Source: a virus
DNA: 24,813 nucleotides
Direction: 5' to 3' (one strand)
Virus record (IMG/VR): IMGVR_UViG_3300034198_018293
Coordinates: 1-24,813 of that record
In this document: in pieces, positions 7,061 through 14,995 of the stretch
Numbering within the stretch: the first letter of the stretch is position 1
Layout of the letters: each line of letters opens with the position of its first letter
Translations under genes and position numbers: made by a program
The notes under the pieces: generated by a model
Told to the model about the DNA's origin: nothing
Databases searched by the model: none
Seen by the model: only the letters and a program-made list of their open reading frames with translations

Positions 7061-8629
7061 TTAGGCCGTCAGAGCCGTAGCTGAAGTGGTCGGGATCGAA
7101 CCACCGCAACCGAAGGCTTCAACCACACGCGGGCAGCGGCGGTGACGAATCACGAAGCCGAGTTCAGGACGGAGGATCTTCGCTCCGTAGGCATACAGCG
7201 CCCGGAAGAACCCGATCGAGCCGTCAGGATTCAGGGTGCGATCCTGGATGTTCCTCCAGGTGAACTCACCCGACCACGAGTAGGCTGGATTGTACTTCAG
7301 TTGACCGACACCCGTAGGCTTCGGAATGAGGACCTTCATCACGTCCGCGTGGTAAACCACGGTGTCCGTGTACGGAGCGTCCTTGTAAGCCTGCGCCACT
7401 TCGTAAGCGCGACCAATGCTGGGGTCAACCAGGGTCGAGCCAGTGAAGGGATGAACGCGGGTCCAAGTGCCCGTGCCGCGAACCGCTGTTGCGGCTGCGC
7501 TAGCCCCACCGCCGCCGCTGAACGACACCGCCGGGACGGAGGTGTAGCCGCTGCCGGGATTGGTGATGGTGATCGCGGTAACCGCGCCGCTGGCGATTGT
7601 GGCTGTTGCCGTCGCAGTTACGCCGCCAGTAGGAGCAGCCGCAATCGTGACCGTCGGGGCCGAGGTGTAGCTGGATCCCCCCGCAGTAACTGTGACGGAG
7701 TTGATCGAGTCCGCTGCCATCAGCGTGTATCTCGGCGGGAATTCAACCGTGAAAAACTTAAATCCACGATAAACTCCAGACAGCCCCGGGGCCATCATCA
7801 ACGGGCTGCTGTTGCCAGAGCCCTCGAAGGCGTGACGGAAGTCGTCACGGACGTTGCTGTCCTGCATCTTCAGGTCGTAGAAGCTGAAGCGGTCACCAAC
7901 GAGCGCGTAGACTGGCGTCATTTCGTCAACCCGAGTGTACGGATTGATCGAGCCGCCGAGGTAGCCCATCTGCTCGTAGATGAATTCCAGAACGTTCCAC
8001 GACAAACGACCGACTTTCGACGAATCGACCGCGCTGTAAGCGGAGGACGCAGTGGCGTAGGTCGAAGCGTCGCCGTTGGCAAACAACTGGTTTCGGTTCG
8101 AGGGAGCCGCAATGAGACCGCCGGACGAAGAACCTTCCTGCACGACGAAGCAGTTAGCCGTCGCGATAGAGTTGAGGTATTCGTCTTGGTAAGCGTTGGT
8201 CCACACCCAGCGGGTGTTTTCAGTCAGGACGCGGATGATATTCCGGACCTGATCTTCGACCTGCCAAGCGAACTGAAGATCGTCCAAGCAAATGTCGGGC
8301 GAGTTCAGAGCTGCCTTTTTGAGAGTCGTCTGGCGCAGGGTGATGCCGAAGCGGTCAAGACTTTGACCTTCGTGGTTGCGGCACTGGCCGCCCGCTTCGT
8401 TGTTGCTGCTCGTCCAAGTCGAGAACGTGACCGGCGTGTTAGGCAGGACGCGCTCGTAAATCGGATACGAGTATTGGGTGCCCTGTCCGTCGAGCCAAGG
8501 CTCTTTGGACAAGTGTTTGAGATAGAAGTCGGAGTTCGTGATGTTCTTCGCAACGTTGTTGCGAATCAAACCGGCGTGCTCTTTGAACAACTTCTGAATG
8601 TTAGGTGCTGTTGCGTAATATACAGACAT
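7061..8629 (-). CDS. Major capsid protein with inserted beta domain
   Basis: A 522-aa protein, larger than a simple HK97-fold capsid protein. It is called major capsid from its place after the scaffold-like gene, its strong ribosome site and consensus-hexamer promoter, and its organisation: a helical N-terminal arm (TAPNIQKLFKEHAGLIRNNV), central motifs such as TENTRWVWTNAYQDEYLNS, and a C-terminal part with YNPAYSWSGEFTWRNIQD and YAYGAKILRPELGFVIRHRR. Residues about 308-388 are an insertion rich in Thr/Ala/Gly with two copies of a GGSSYTSAPTVTI / GSGYTSVPAVSF motif, flanked by sequence of ordinary composition; this is probably a surface-exposed domain. The family assignment is by context and overall pattern, not a specific diagnostic motif. 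The ATG at 8629 is supported by the Shine-Dalgarno. Confidence 0.72.
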   Translation of the reverse strand: MSVYYATAPNIQKLFKEHAGLIRNNVAKNITNSDFYLKHLSKEPWLDGQGTQYSYPIYERVLPNTPVTFSTWTSSNNEAGGQCRNHEGQSLDRFGITLRQTTLKKAALNSPDICLDDLQFAWQVEDQVRNIIRVLTENTRWVWTNAYQDEYLNSIATANCFVVQEGSSSGGLIAAPSNRNQLFANGDASTYATASSAYSAVDSSKVGRLSWNVLEFIYEQMGYLGGSINPYTRVDEMTPVYALVGDRFSFYDLKMQDSNVRDDFRHAFEGSGNSSPLMMAPGLSGVYRGFKFFTVEFPPRYTLMAADSINSVTVTAGGSSYTSAPTVTIAAAPTGGVTATATATIASGAVTAITITNPGSGYTSVPAVSFSGGGGASAAATAVRGTGTWTRVHPFTGSTLVDPSIGRAYEVAQAYKDAPYTDTVVYHADVMKVLIPKPTGVGQLKYNPAYSWSGEFTWRNIQDRTLNPDGSIGFFRALYAYGAKILRPELGFVIRHRRCPRVVEAFGCGGSIPTTSATALTA

Positions 8630-8641
8630 AAGCCTGAATTT

Positions 8642-8648
8642 CTCCTTT
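8642..8648 (-). promoter_or_regulatory. Strong Shine-Dalgarno of capsid gene
   Basis: On the minus strand AAAGGAG lies 12 bases before the capsid ATG. Most neighbouring genes start by stop/start overlap or have no clear ribosome site, so this site marks the capsid gene for independent, high-level initiation. Confidence 0.7.
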
Positions 8649-8805
8649 CAAGAGGTTTTGTGGTTATGAACCTAGTGATGTCCAAAACCGCCATTGCGGA
8701 GCCAGACGCTAGATCCAAGGTTTTCTTTACCCTCTGCGGAAAGGGCCTATACACGCAGTTGTTTTTTAGAGCCGAGTATTACCGCTACTCGTAAGCGTGA
8801 GATAA

Positions 8806-8832
8806 ATTATACGCAGCCGGAAAGCGTGTCAA
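8806..8832 (-). promoter_or_regulatory. Putative sigma70-type promoter for capsid gene
   Basis: Reading leftward, TTGACA (8832-8827) is followed after 15 bases by TATAAT (8811-8806). Both hexamers match the housekeeping consensus exactly, although the spacer is short compared with the usual 17. The -35 overlaps the stop codon of the 108-aa gene. Transcription would give a leader of roughly 170 bases before the capsid ATG. That leader (8630-8800) holds no gene I can support, but has a small hairpin CGAGTA/TACTCG at about 8773-8791. Confidence 0.55.
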
Positions 8833-9158
8833 ATGGCGCTGGGCTGGGATGGCGTCATCGGCAATAGATTTGGGGAATCGCCCATCCATGCAATGACCGC
8901 CGGAATTGCGGAGATGACAGCTTCAAAGGCTGCTGCCAATTCTGGAACTTGCTCTAAAGCTGGATGCAGGGTCACGCTGATGCGCTGCACGAGTTGCTCG
9001 TCTGCTAGCTCGCCGGATGATGTCGCAGGAAGCAGTTCAAGCGTGATGTCTCCGGTTGAGGCTGACGGTTGGCGTGCGTGCAGCGAAAAGATGTGGAGCT
9101 TGTCGTATGTTTTCGCTTCGACAGCAGGAACTTCGATTGGGGTAGGGTTAGTTAGCAT
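8829..9158 (-). CDS. Conserved-looking small protein before capsid gene (109-codon frame)
   Basis: The protein starts MLTNPTPIEVPAVEAKTYDK. I chose the ATG at 9158, five bases after the fibre stop; an upstream in-frame start would overlap the fibre gene by 64 bases. Residues 30-60 form a beta-rich acidic stretch (GDITLELLPATSSGELADEQ). The C-terminal half is alanine-rich and helical, with a hydrophobic stretch FEAVISAIPAVIAWMG that could be an amphipathic or weak membrane helix. I do not recognise the family. Its position between fibre and capsid genes suggests a head-associated or fibre-related role, but function is unknown. Confidence 0.65.
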   Translation of the reverse strand: MLTNPTPIEVPAVEAKTYDKLHIFSLHARQPSASTGDITLELLPATSSGELADEQLVQRISVTLHPALEQVPELAAAFEAVISAIPAVIAWMGDSPNLLPMTPSQPSAI

Positions 9159-9163
9159 AATGT

Positions 9164-11965
9164 TTAGACTGGGTAGCAGTAGAGGTCTACCATGACTTTG
9201 ACGTCGGCTGGATTTGTAGTAGGCCAACTAATTTTAAAGGAAAATTTATCTCCAGCCGACACCGGGATGTTCAAGTTAGTCGCGTCATGGGTCACAAAAG
9301 CCTGCGTTGTGTCTGCCACGAGGCCGCTATAAAGCACATAGTCCGTCGATGTCGTATTGTTGTAGAACGAAACCACGCCATCAGAGACAGTTGTCGCGTT
9401 CCCAGAGGACAATGTGATGCAGGCTTTCTTAATAACACACGCCTGATGCAAGGTGCGCTGTCTTTTGGCTACGCCACTGGAATACCCAGCACCGCCCGTT
9501 CCGTTGAAATAAGAAATAAACGGCCCAACGGTTTGTCCTGTTGTTCCTGCTAATCCAGAGGCGCTCGCGGCACTAATAACAAAAGGACTGTTAGTTGTGT
9601 TTATCGTCACCGCGCCTGTGCCGCTGGTTGGGCTGATAGAGACGTTGCTTCCCGCGACAATCTGAGTGACGCCGCCACTAGAACGGAGCGGAACGAGTTC
9701 CCACGCCGTTCCGTTGTAAATGAACTCTCTGCTATGACCTACCTGTAGTGTGGCTATCGGTGAACTAACAGTTATTGAAGACACTTCAACTGAGCCAAGC
9801 GCTGAAGCTCCAGCTTGCGCGGTAACAGCGATTACATCTCCAAGGACACCAGCGGACAAAGTAAATTGCCGAGCGCTGTTCGCGTCAAATATGAAGATCT
9901 GCTCGGATCGTTTTCCGTAAGATAAAGGATTTGTGCTGTTTGCTCCGCTGGCGGTGACAGTCTGAGTATATTTATTGTAAAAGCTGCCGCCAGCGATAAT
10001 TGCACCGCCCGTTGTCGTAGTAACATAGCAATTTGCGGCAGTTCCCAGCTTCCCATCGCTAGTCAAACTTCCATGAGTATGAATTCCCGACACCAAGCCG
10101 CGATATGCCCATGCCCCGTCCACAAGTTCGAATGCGTATAAACCCTCTGCTGTAATGGTGAGCAGATCACATTGTGAGTAATTTTCTATGCCCAATGGGG
10201 TCCCGCCCCAAAGATTCGTGTAGTAACCCACATACGGGATGAAGACGCCGCCAACATTGGCGAGAGTTACCAGTTGAAAAGGGTAAGCCTTGACCGTAAG
10301 TGTTGAATTAGTCGATGCTCTATAGTCTAAAATAAGCCGGTCCCCGTTTTTTGCTTTGTCGGTATGTGCGCTTGGGGGTGGACCTAAATTGAGGATGTCT
10401 CTCGTATCCCCATTGCCATCAATCTGCGTCTGTTGACGAGGCAGAATAATCGCTCGGTTTTGCCCAGTAACATTGCGAACCGTGAGATAGAGGTCGCGGC
10501 TCGCCGCGATTGGCATAGGCGGTTGAAGGCCTCTGCTTGTTTTTAGGTAGCCCGTGGTAGCATTAACAACATCGGTGGACCCATCGCCCACCCAATAAAC
10601 CATCCGTGTTTCTGGCATAACCGCGAGAGTTCCGCTGGCATCGGGCAATGCAATAGACCTGTTAGCCGTCGCTGTTCCTGTGAGCGTGGTGCGTTGGCCG
10701 TCGGTTCCTAACTGAATGCTTCCCTTGGCGCGGGTGTCTATACTGCCACCCCCCGCTGAAGTATTGATGGAGCCGCCGCTTAATGTGCCAGACGCGTTCA
10801 TAAGCAGAGAACCCCCGCTTCCTCCACTTCGGCTGCCAGACGCATTAAAAGGGGCCACAAGTTGCCCGACCTCTCCGCTTAAATTAATAGAACCAGAATC
10901 TCCTCCGTTACCTTCATCCTCATCTGCCGCCCCAGAATTACCGCCATTAAGCCGAATACTCCCACGACTGCCCCCGTATTTAGTCGGATGTCCAGCCATT
11001 ACTGAACCGGAACCACCATGCGTTTGAACGTCTGGCAACATTGACGTATAAACAAGTGAAGTTGGAGTGAAAACAACGCTCCATACTGCCGCGCCCTCGG
11101 TCGAGTTTTCGCACCTGTATAGGGTTCCGTCATTTAAAACCCACCGCGATCCCACAATAAATCCTTTGGTTACATCATCGGCGGTCTGCGGCACTGAAGT
11201 TCCGCAATGCTCAACGCGACGAATTGTGAACCCGTCTTGTTCCATAGCATAGAGCCGACCCGCCTCCCATTTCAGTTCGTATTGCGCCGAGCATTCAAGC
11301 GCAATGCCTTTGTATCCGCCGTTGCCTGCGTCGGTTGTTCCTTTGCGTAGCTTCGCGCCGTTGTCCAGCGTCAGCGCGGTGCTAGAAAGGTGCGTAGACT
11401 TCGTAGGATCCGAATCCGAATAGGCTCGGAACCCGTCCGGCTCCATCGTCGCCTGAGTTCCCGTGTTTGTGCCGTCGATCTTCTCTTTGACTCCGAATCC
11501 CCAGCCGCCGAACTCGGTATGCACGCTGCGGTCATTGCCGTCAGGCGAGGTGGATGCTGTTACTTCAGCGTCAACGTCAAGCGCTCCTCCAGCGAGGGGT
11601 AGGGCGAACACGCTCGACCACGAAGAAGTGCCGGGAGGATAGCCCGGATTTCCGGGGTTTGAGACACGGACGAAAAGTTGGCCCGGCCCTCCGTAGGGAC
11701 TGCCAACGGGCGTGCTAACTACGGCCCCAATTCCGTAATCCGCGCCGTTATCGTACTCGCCCACGTAGCCGGGATACGAGCTTTGAGGGCCAGCGGGACC
11801 GACGGGACCGACGGGGCCAACAGGGCCAGCCGGGCCACTCGGACCGACGGGGCCAACAGGGCCAGCCGGGCCACTCGCCCCCGGTATTTCGACTACTTCC
11901 TTCGGGGCCTCACTAATCTCGACTACCACTTTCGGAGCCTCGATGATTTCAATCACCTCGGCCAT
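9164..11965 (-). CDS. Collagen-like phage fibre protein (933 aa)
   Basis: The ATG at 11965 overlaps the upstream stop as TAATG and gives [17 protein letters not shown]. Residues about 29-61 are eleven uninterrupted Gly-X-Y triplets (GPAGPVGPV type), predicted to form a collagen-like triple helix, so the protein is probably trimeric. Middle regions are glycine/serine-rich, with short GGS-x-N/S-G repeats (residues about 340-460: [28 protein letters not shown]) suggestive of a beta-helix. They are followed by [14 protein letters not shown], a common phage fibre shaft/junction motif. The C-terminal 130 residues look like a globular beta domain. Location between scaffold and capsid genes allows a head fibre as well as a tail fibre. 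Fibre identity is well supported; attachment site is inferred. Confidence 0.8.
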   Translation of the reverse strand: MAEVIEIIEAPKVVVEISEAPKEVVEIPGASGPAGPVGPVGPSGPAGPVGPVGPVGPAGPQSSYPGYVGEYDNGADYGIGAVVSTPVGSPYGGPGQLFVRVSNPGNPGYPPGTSSWSSVFALPLAGGALDVDAEVTASTSPDGNDRSVHTEFGGWGFGVKEKIDGTNTGTQATMEPDGFRAYSDSDPTKSTHLSSTALTLDNGAKLRKGTTDAGNGGYKGIALECSAQYELKWEAGRLYAMEQDGFTIRRVEHCGTSVPQTADDVTKGFIVGSRWVLNDGTLYRCENSTEGAAVWSVVFTPTSLVYTSMLPDVQTHGGSGSVMAGHPTKYGGSRGSIRLNGGNSGAADEDEGNGGDSGSINLSGEVGQLVAPFNASGSRSGGSGGSLLMNASGTLSGGSINTSAGGGSIDTRAKGSIQLGTDGQRTTLTGTATANRSIALPDASGTLAVMPETRMVYWVGDGSTDVVNATTGYLKTSRGLQPPMPIAASRDLYLTVRNVTGQNRAIILPRQQTQIDGNGDTRDILNLGPPPSAHTDKAKNGDRLILDYRASTNSTLTVKAYPFQLVTLANVGGVFIPYVGYYTNLWGGTPLGIENYSQCDLLTITAEGLYAFELVDGAWAYRGLVSGIHTHGSLTSDGKLGTAANCYVTTTTGGAIIAGGSFYNKYTQTVTASGANSTNPLSYGKRSEQIFIFDANSARQFTLSAGVLGDVIAVTAQAGASALGSVEVSSITVSSPIATLQVGHSREFIYNGTAWELVPLRSSGGVTQIVAGSNVSISPTSGTGAVTINTTNSPFVISAASASGLAGTTGQTVGPFISYFNGTGGAGYSSGVAKRQRTLHQACVIKKACITLSSGNATTVSDGVVSFYNNTTSTDYVLYSGLVADTTQAFVTHDATNLNIPVSAGDKFSFKISWPTTNPADVKVMVDLYCYPV
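11805..11876. repeat. Exact tandem 36-bp duplication in collagen region
   Basis: Two identical 36-base units lie head to tail (11805-11840 and 11841-11876), each beginning GGACCGACGGGGCCAACAGG. Each unit encodes 12 residues, so expansion or contraction in whole units keeps the reading frame and changes the length of the collagen-like stalk in steps of four triplets. Confidence 0.9.
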
Positions 11966-12300
11966 TAGCGCGTAACCTCCGGAGTGCAAACCGCCACGCC
12001 TTCGATTAACCGCGTGACTTCGCTGTTTAAGACAAGCTCCAAGTCGTAGACGTATCGGCCCGCAGGAAGAGCCTGCGTTTGTGCCTCGGTAAGCGACACC
12101 TTAATTGTCCCAGCCGTCCCTCCCAGAGTAATTCCCGACGTGTTCGTCAATGAAATCGCTGCGGTCGGAGCGTCGTAGCTGGTCCGGAGCTGCATACGTG
12201 CAGACGCCCCCGTCAAACTCACCGGGACGCCGCCGCGCTTGTAGACAAGATCCAACGACCAAGTCGTGCCTTGCGGAATTGTGATGTCGTGGGAGACCAT
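11965..12300 (-). CDS. BppU N-terminal-like small structural protein (111 aa)
   Basis: A 111-aa beta-sandwich-like protein: [19 protein letters not shown], then [50 protein letters not shown] and a final [12 protein letters not shown]. This pattern (G-TW..., Lt.y.a.mqiR, l..g.yvYDLe..., G.v.v.peVTR) is the one I know from BppU-N-like phage proteins and related small baseplate, fibre-anchor or collar proteins. It sits directly before, and overlaps by TAATG, the collagen-like fibre, so it may form the anchor between virion and fibre. The stop of the scaffold-like gene lies 14 bases upstream. Family call moderate, role inferred. Confidence 0.65.
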   Translation of the reverse strand: MVSHDITIPQGTTWSLDLVYKRGGVPVSLTGASARMQLRTSYDAPTAAISLTNTSGITLGGTAGTIKVSLTEAQTQALPAGRYVYDLELVLNSEVTRLIEGVAVCTPEVTR

Positions 12301-12314
12301 CCGCTAATATACAC

Positions 12315-13523
12315 CTATGCGCCCATTCCTGCTTTCACCGCGTCGAGAAAGTCCTCGTAGTCGGCTCCGCCATCAGGAGAAACCGCAGGAGACGTTCCGC
12401 CGCCCGCCCCAGGGGTCGTGGCTGTGTATTTCTCTAAGGCAGACGACACTTCTTGATATTTCTCAAAAAGATTTGTGAGCTGCGTGTAGAGGAACGGCGC
12501 CGCTGCCGCCCGAAGCGCAAAATCGGCGCGTTGCGGGATTTCAAGGCGATCAATATCGACGGATCGCGCAGTCTGCACGACGTTGTCGATCGCCCCGTTC
12601 CACGCATCGTCCCCTTCCCGCTTGCGGAAAAGCGGAACGTTGTCCTCGACGGCTTTCCACACTGCGTCGATTGACGCGTTGTAGGTGCGGCCCATTTCCT
12701 CTTGGGCCTTGGCGGCTTGCGCTTGACGATGCTCGTCGAGCTTCTGGTTGGCGAGCTTGGCGTTGCCGGCGATCCGAGTGCGGATCCCTTGAACTTTTCG
12801 AAATTCCTCGGCCAGCTCGTACAAGCGGAAGCGGTCGAGGTCGTTCATCCCCGACGCAATGTCCACCAGCAACTCGGTTTGGCGCTCGGAGTCCGATTCG
12901 GCAAAAGCCGTGCGAAGATCCGCTTCACGGACTTCGTACTTCTTCGCTGTTGCGGAGATTATGCCGTCGATTCGCCGCAACGGCTCGACCACGGCCTCTT
13001 TGTATTCCTGGGTGGCTTCGACGCGAGCGATTTCCAGCTCACGTTCCTGAGCGTCAATGCGCTCCCGCATTGCCTTCAGTTCGGTCGGATCGGCCTCCCG
13101 GGGCTTGGATTCCAACGCAGCAAGCTTGGCTTCAAGCTCTTGGCGACGCGTCCGCTCTTCTTTCAAGGCGCGGCGTTGCTCTGCCCACTTGGTTTTGGCT
13201 CCAGGCGTAGGCGCAATGTCGTCGCCCGGAGGTTCTTCTAGATCGTCGTCTTTCGGGGCTGCTGGCTCATCTTTCTTACCTTTGAGCGCGGCGACCAACG
13301 AATCCGCCGAAGGCCCCTTGACCTCTGGCTTAACAGCCTCGGCCGTCGGAGCCGGTGCGGATGCTGGCGCTGGTGCGACAGGAGTAGCCGCTGCGGTTTC
13401 GGTCGCAGGACTCTCGAAAGCTTCGCGCATGGCGCGAGCTGCATCGAAACTGAGTGAACCGCCCGCCTCATCAGGCGACGGAGTGTTGTCGGCCGAAGCC
13501 GGAGCAGTGGTTTGGTTGTCCAT
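12315..13523 (-). CDS. Scaffolding-like head assembly protein (402 aa)
   Basis: I chose the ATG at 13523 (MDNQTTAPASADNTPSPDE), four bases after the upstream stop; an in-frame TTG five codons earlier is possible. Residues about 40-110 are Ala/Pro-rich and disordered. About 110-190 is a highly charged coiled coil (KTKWAEQRRALKEERTRRQE, ERELEIARVEATQEY). The remainder is helical and the protein ends in a short segment GADYEDFLDAVKAGMGA. Low-complexity N-terminus, central coil and acidic/basic C-terminal helix are the hallmarks of phage capsid scaffolds. It lies upstream of the capsid gene, though the fibre genes separate them. No protease motif is seen. Confidence 0.7.
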   Translation of the reverse strand: MDNQTTAPASADNTPSPDEAGGSLSFDAARAMREAFESPATETAAATPVAPAPASAPAPTAEAVKPEVKGPSADSLVAALKGKKDEPAAPKDDDLEEPPGDDIAPTPGAKTKWAEQRRALKEERTRRQELEAKLAALESKPREADPTELKAMRERIDAQERELEIARVEATQEYKEAVVEPLRRIDGIISATAKKYEVREADLRTAFAESDSERQTELLVDIASGMNDLDRFRLYELAEEFRKVQGIRTRIAGNAKLANQKLDEHRQAQAAKAQEEMGRTYNASIDAVWKAVEDNVPLFRKREGDDAWNGAIDNVVQTARSVDIDRLEIPQRADFALRAAAAPFLYTQLTNLFEKYQEVSSALEKYTATTPGAGGGTSPAVSPDGGADYEDFLDAVKAGMGA

Positions 13524-13527
13524 AAAA

Positions 13528-13809
13528 TTATTCTTCAACGAGTGACGGCATCAGATCTCGGGCCGACGGGGCTAGTCGGGCGGGCATTGCGAGTCGCTCA
13601 AGCGAGCGAAGTGCATGGAAGTAGCCTTCACGCCGAGCGTTCTGCATGGCGTTCCATTCCATAAAATTCAATCCGGGAGGAGTAGGCATCTCAAGCGGCT
13701 CGCCCAGTTCCTTGAGAATGTCGATAGCACGTTGAACGTGCGGTTCTCGTAGAGTTCCAGCCAACGCAGGGCGGAACAGCTCGTTTTTGCGGTATTCTTC
13801 GGCAGTCAT
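13528..13809 (-). CDS. Small protein between endolysin and scaffold (93 aa)
   Basis: The ATG at 13809 (MTAEEYRKNELFRPALAG) overlaps the endolysin stop as ATGA, so I prefer it to an extension into the endolysin gene. The protein is helical and charged: REPHVQRAIDILKELGEP, then FMEWNAMQNARREGYFHALR, then SLERLAMPARLAP. The motif 'N-A-x-x-EGYF-x-x-L-x-x-L' looks familiar from small phage head-region proteins located next to scaffolds, but I cannot name a family. No TM segment or signal is visible. Likely a head or assembly accessory protein; function unknown. Confidence 0.65.
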   Translation of the reverse strand: MTAEEYRKNELFRPALAGTLREPHVQRAIDILKELGEPLEMPTPPGLNFMEWNAMQNARREGYFHALRSLERLAMPARLAPSARDLMPSLVEE

Positions 13810-14387
13810 TGAGTGGCTTGAAAGTGCATGGCATCTCGGGACCAGAACGCTCCGGCGGAAAGCCAACCCTCGCGGGCAAAGATTTCCATTACGTCGAAAG
13901 GCATCCGCGACTTGGTCGGCCAATGGGTAAGATTTCCGTTTCGATTGGCATCGAGGTCTACAGCAGCGGCACGGGCATGAAGGCTCGGCAAGCTGCCGCC
14001 GCGCATCGAGCGATTAGCGAAAGCTCCGAAGAAACGATTCACTCCCGCTTCCGTACGGGCCTCGTCGGTCTTGTAGCGCTCCCCGAGAGCTTTGAGAATT
14101 CGCTCGAAACTCGGCGCGAGCTTTCCGTGAACGGCTATCGTCTTCACAGTCGAAGGGCCGTTGTACAAAAACATCTTGTACGGCACCGGAACCGGCTCCA
14201 GCAGGACATGTCCGGGACGCCCGTAAAAGTTGGTCAGCGCCGCTTGCGTAGTCTTAGGCCAAGGCTTTGATGCCGGCATCAGCCCCCGAAGATGCCGCTG
14301 GGCGGCTGCCACGGACTTGGGTCCCCAAAAGCCGTCAGGCTCAGTCCCGACGGTTTCTTGGATAATCTTGATCTGAGTCTGGTTCAC
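13806..14387 (-). CDS. Endolysin, M15-type peptidase with N-terminal cell-wall domain
   Basis: A 193-aa enzyme that would cleave peptidoglycan peptide stems for host lysis. Residues about 5-35 resemble a peptidoglycan-binding (PGB_1-type) repeat (IKIIQETVGTEPDGFWGPKS). The C-terminal domain carries the M15/VanY-like zinc site: S-L-H137-x6-D144 (SLHARAAAVDLDANRN) and the final M-H188-F. It starts at a GTG overlapping the stop of the lipoprotein gene (GTGA). There is no signal peptide, so export would need the neighbouring holin-like proteins. Its size fits phage M15 endolysins. L-Ala-D-Glu versus D-Ala-D-Ala specificity cannot be decided from the sequence. Confidence 0.85.
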   Translation of the reverse strand: MNQTQIKIIQETVGTEPDGFWGPKSVAAAQRHLRGLMPASKPWPKTTQAALTNFYGRPGHVLLEPVPVPYKMFLYNGPSTVKTIAVHGKLAPSFERILKALGERYKTDEARTEAGVNRFFGAFANRSMRGGSLPSLHARAAAVDLDANRNGNLTHWPTKSRMPFDVMEIFAREGWLSAGAFWSRDAMHFQATQ

Positions 14388-14530
14388 CGGGTCGGCTTGA
14401 CTACGCTTTTTCCTGTCGGCTCTACCGAAATAGTCACTCGCTGGTTAACGAAATCGTAACCAAACCCAATCTTCGGGGTCACGCAGCCCGCGAGTAGAAC
14501 CCCGCAAGCAAGGATAAAAGCCCGTCTCAC
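14384..14530 (-). CDS. Small lipoprotein of lysis cassette, o-spanin candidate (48 aa)
   Basis: A 48-codon gene missed by simple ORF cut-offs. It starts at GTG 14530 inside the stop of the holin-like gene (GTGA) and its stop overlaps the GTG of the endolysin. The sequence MRRAFILACGVLLAGC is a short positively charged signal with a textbook lipobox (L-A-G-C16), so the mature protein of about 33 residues would be lipid-anchored, presumably in the outer membrane. Small lysis-cassette lipoproteins of Gram-negative phages are usually the outer-membrane spanin (Rz1-like). However, the mature part is not proline-rich and no clear inner-membrane partner is seen, unless the 80-aa upstream protein serves. 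Gene call strong, spanin role tentative. Confidence 0.7.
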   Translation of the reverse strand: MRRAFILACGVLLAGCVTPKIGFGYDFVNQRVTISVEPTGKSVVKPTR

Positions 14531-14703
14531 TTGCGCGAAAACTTGGCGATCACGTTGACGATCGCGCGCAGGGTTTTCTCCGGCTGCTCGCCCGGTATAA
14601 GCTCAAAGACGGCGATCAGACCGACCATAACAGTGGTCAGGGCGCCAATGATTTCGAGCCAGTTCAGTCCGGAGATAAGAGTAAGGATTTCAGTGAGATT
14701 CAT
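14527..14703 (-). CDS. Holin-like single-TM protein (58 aa)
   Basis: A 58-aa gene found by reading the gap between its neighbours. The N-terminal part MNLTEILTLISGLNWLE is followed by a hydrophobic helix (IIGALTTVMVGLIAVFELI, residues about 18-36). The basic C-terminus, KTLRAIVNVIAKFSRK, is likely cytoplasmic or amphipathic. Length, single TM segment, positive tail and position directly upstream of lipoprotein and endolysin genes are typical of small phage holins or antiholins. No strong Shine-Dalgarno is visible before the ATG; the upstream gene ends 22 bases earlier. It does not match a named holin class I can identify. Confidence 0.7.
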   Translation of the reverse strand: MNLTEILTLISGLNWLEIIGALTTVMVGLIAVFELIPGEQPEKTLRAIVNVIAKFSRK

Positions 14704-14725
14704 ACATTTTGCGGTGTTCAGGTTA

Positions 14726-14968
14726 TTACCTATTCATCAGGTGTCGGAAGCTGTCAAATACCCAAGCGGACATTGCAGCTATGGCCGCTGCCACTCCGTA
14801 TATGGAGGACTTTGCCGTCTCTAGGTGCTTCAACCTCTCGTCGTGCTTATCGAAGACCTTACCGAACCTCTCTTGGTTGTCCAAAATGAGGTCCACCTTA
14901 GTCTCAAGCCGCACAAGCCGCTGAGCGTCTAGGAAGTGGTCTGATTCTTTGCCGGCCATTTCATTCAT
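14726..14968 (-). CDS. Coiled-coil/TM protein, XhlA-like lysis accessory (80 aa)
   Basis: An 80-aa protein with an N-terminal amphipathic coiled coil (residues 15-52: RLVRLETKVDLILDNQERFG, DKHDERLKHLET) and one C-terminal hydrophobic segment (SSIYGVAAAIAAMSAWVF, about 54-72). It ends in a short basic tail. This coil-then-TM layout is that of XhlA/hemolysin-type phage lysis accessories, and would also suit an inner-membrane spanin in inverted form. It starts 27 bases after the leucine-rich-repeat gene and heads the lysis cassette. An alternative ATG three codons in (MAGKES) cannot be excluded. Lysis role inferred from shape and context. Confidence 0.65.
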   Translation of the reverse strand: MNEMAGKESDHFLDAQRLVRLETKVDLILDNQERFGKVFDKHDERLKHLETAKSSIYGVAAAIAAMSAWVFDSFRHLMNR

Positions 14969-14995
14969 AATAAACGTGGTTCACAATCAGCGCAA

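Noticed and set aside
8566-8754. 62-codon minus-strand frame in the capsid leader
   Set aside because: It overlaps the start of the capsid gene in another frame, lacks a ribosome site and has no conserved-looking features.
7142-8794. 550-codon open frame on the plus strand
   Set aside because: It is antisense to the capsid gene, has an Arg/Val-rich low-quality composition typical of a shadow frame, and no ribosome site or family motif.
13810-13923. N-terminal extension of the 93-aa protein
   Set aside because: The extra 38 residues lie wholly within the endolysin C-terminal catalytic region in another frame, and the internal ATG forms an ATGA overlap that fits the operon pattern.
14726-14760. 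TTGACA inside the 80-aa gene as promoter for the holin-like gene
   Set aside because: The only -10-like sequences (TAGGTA, TAATAA) are poor or badly spaced, so I do not call a promoter.
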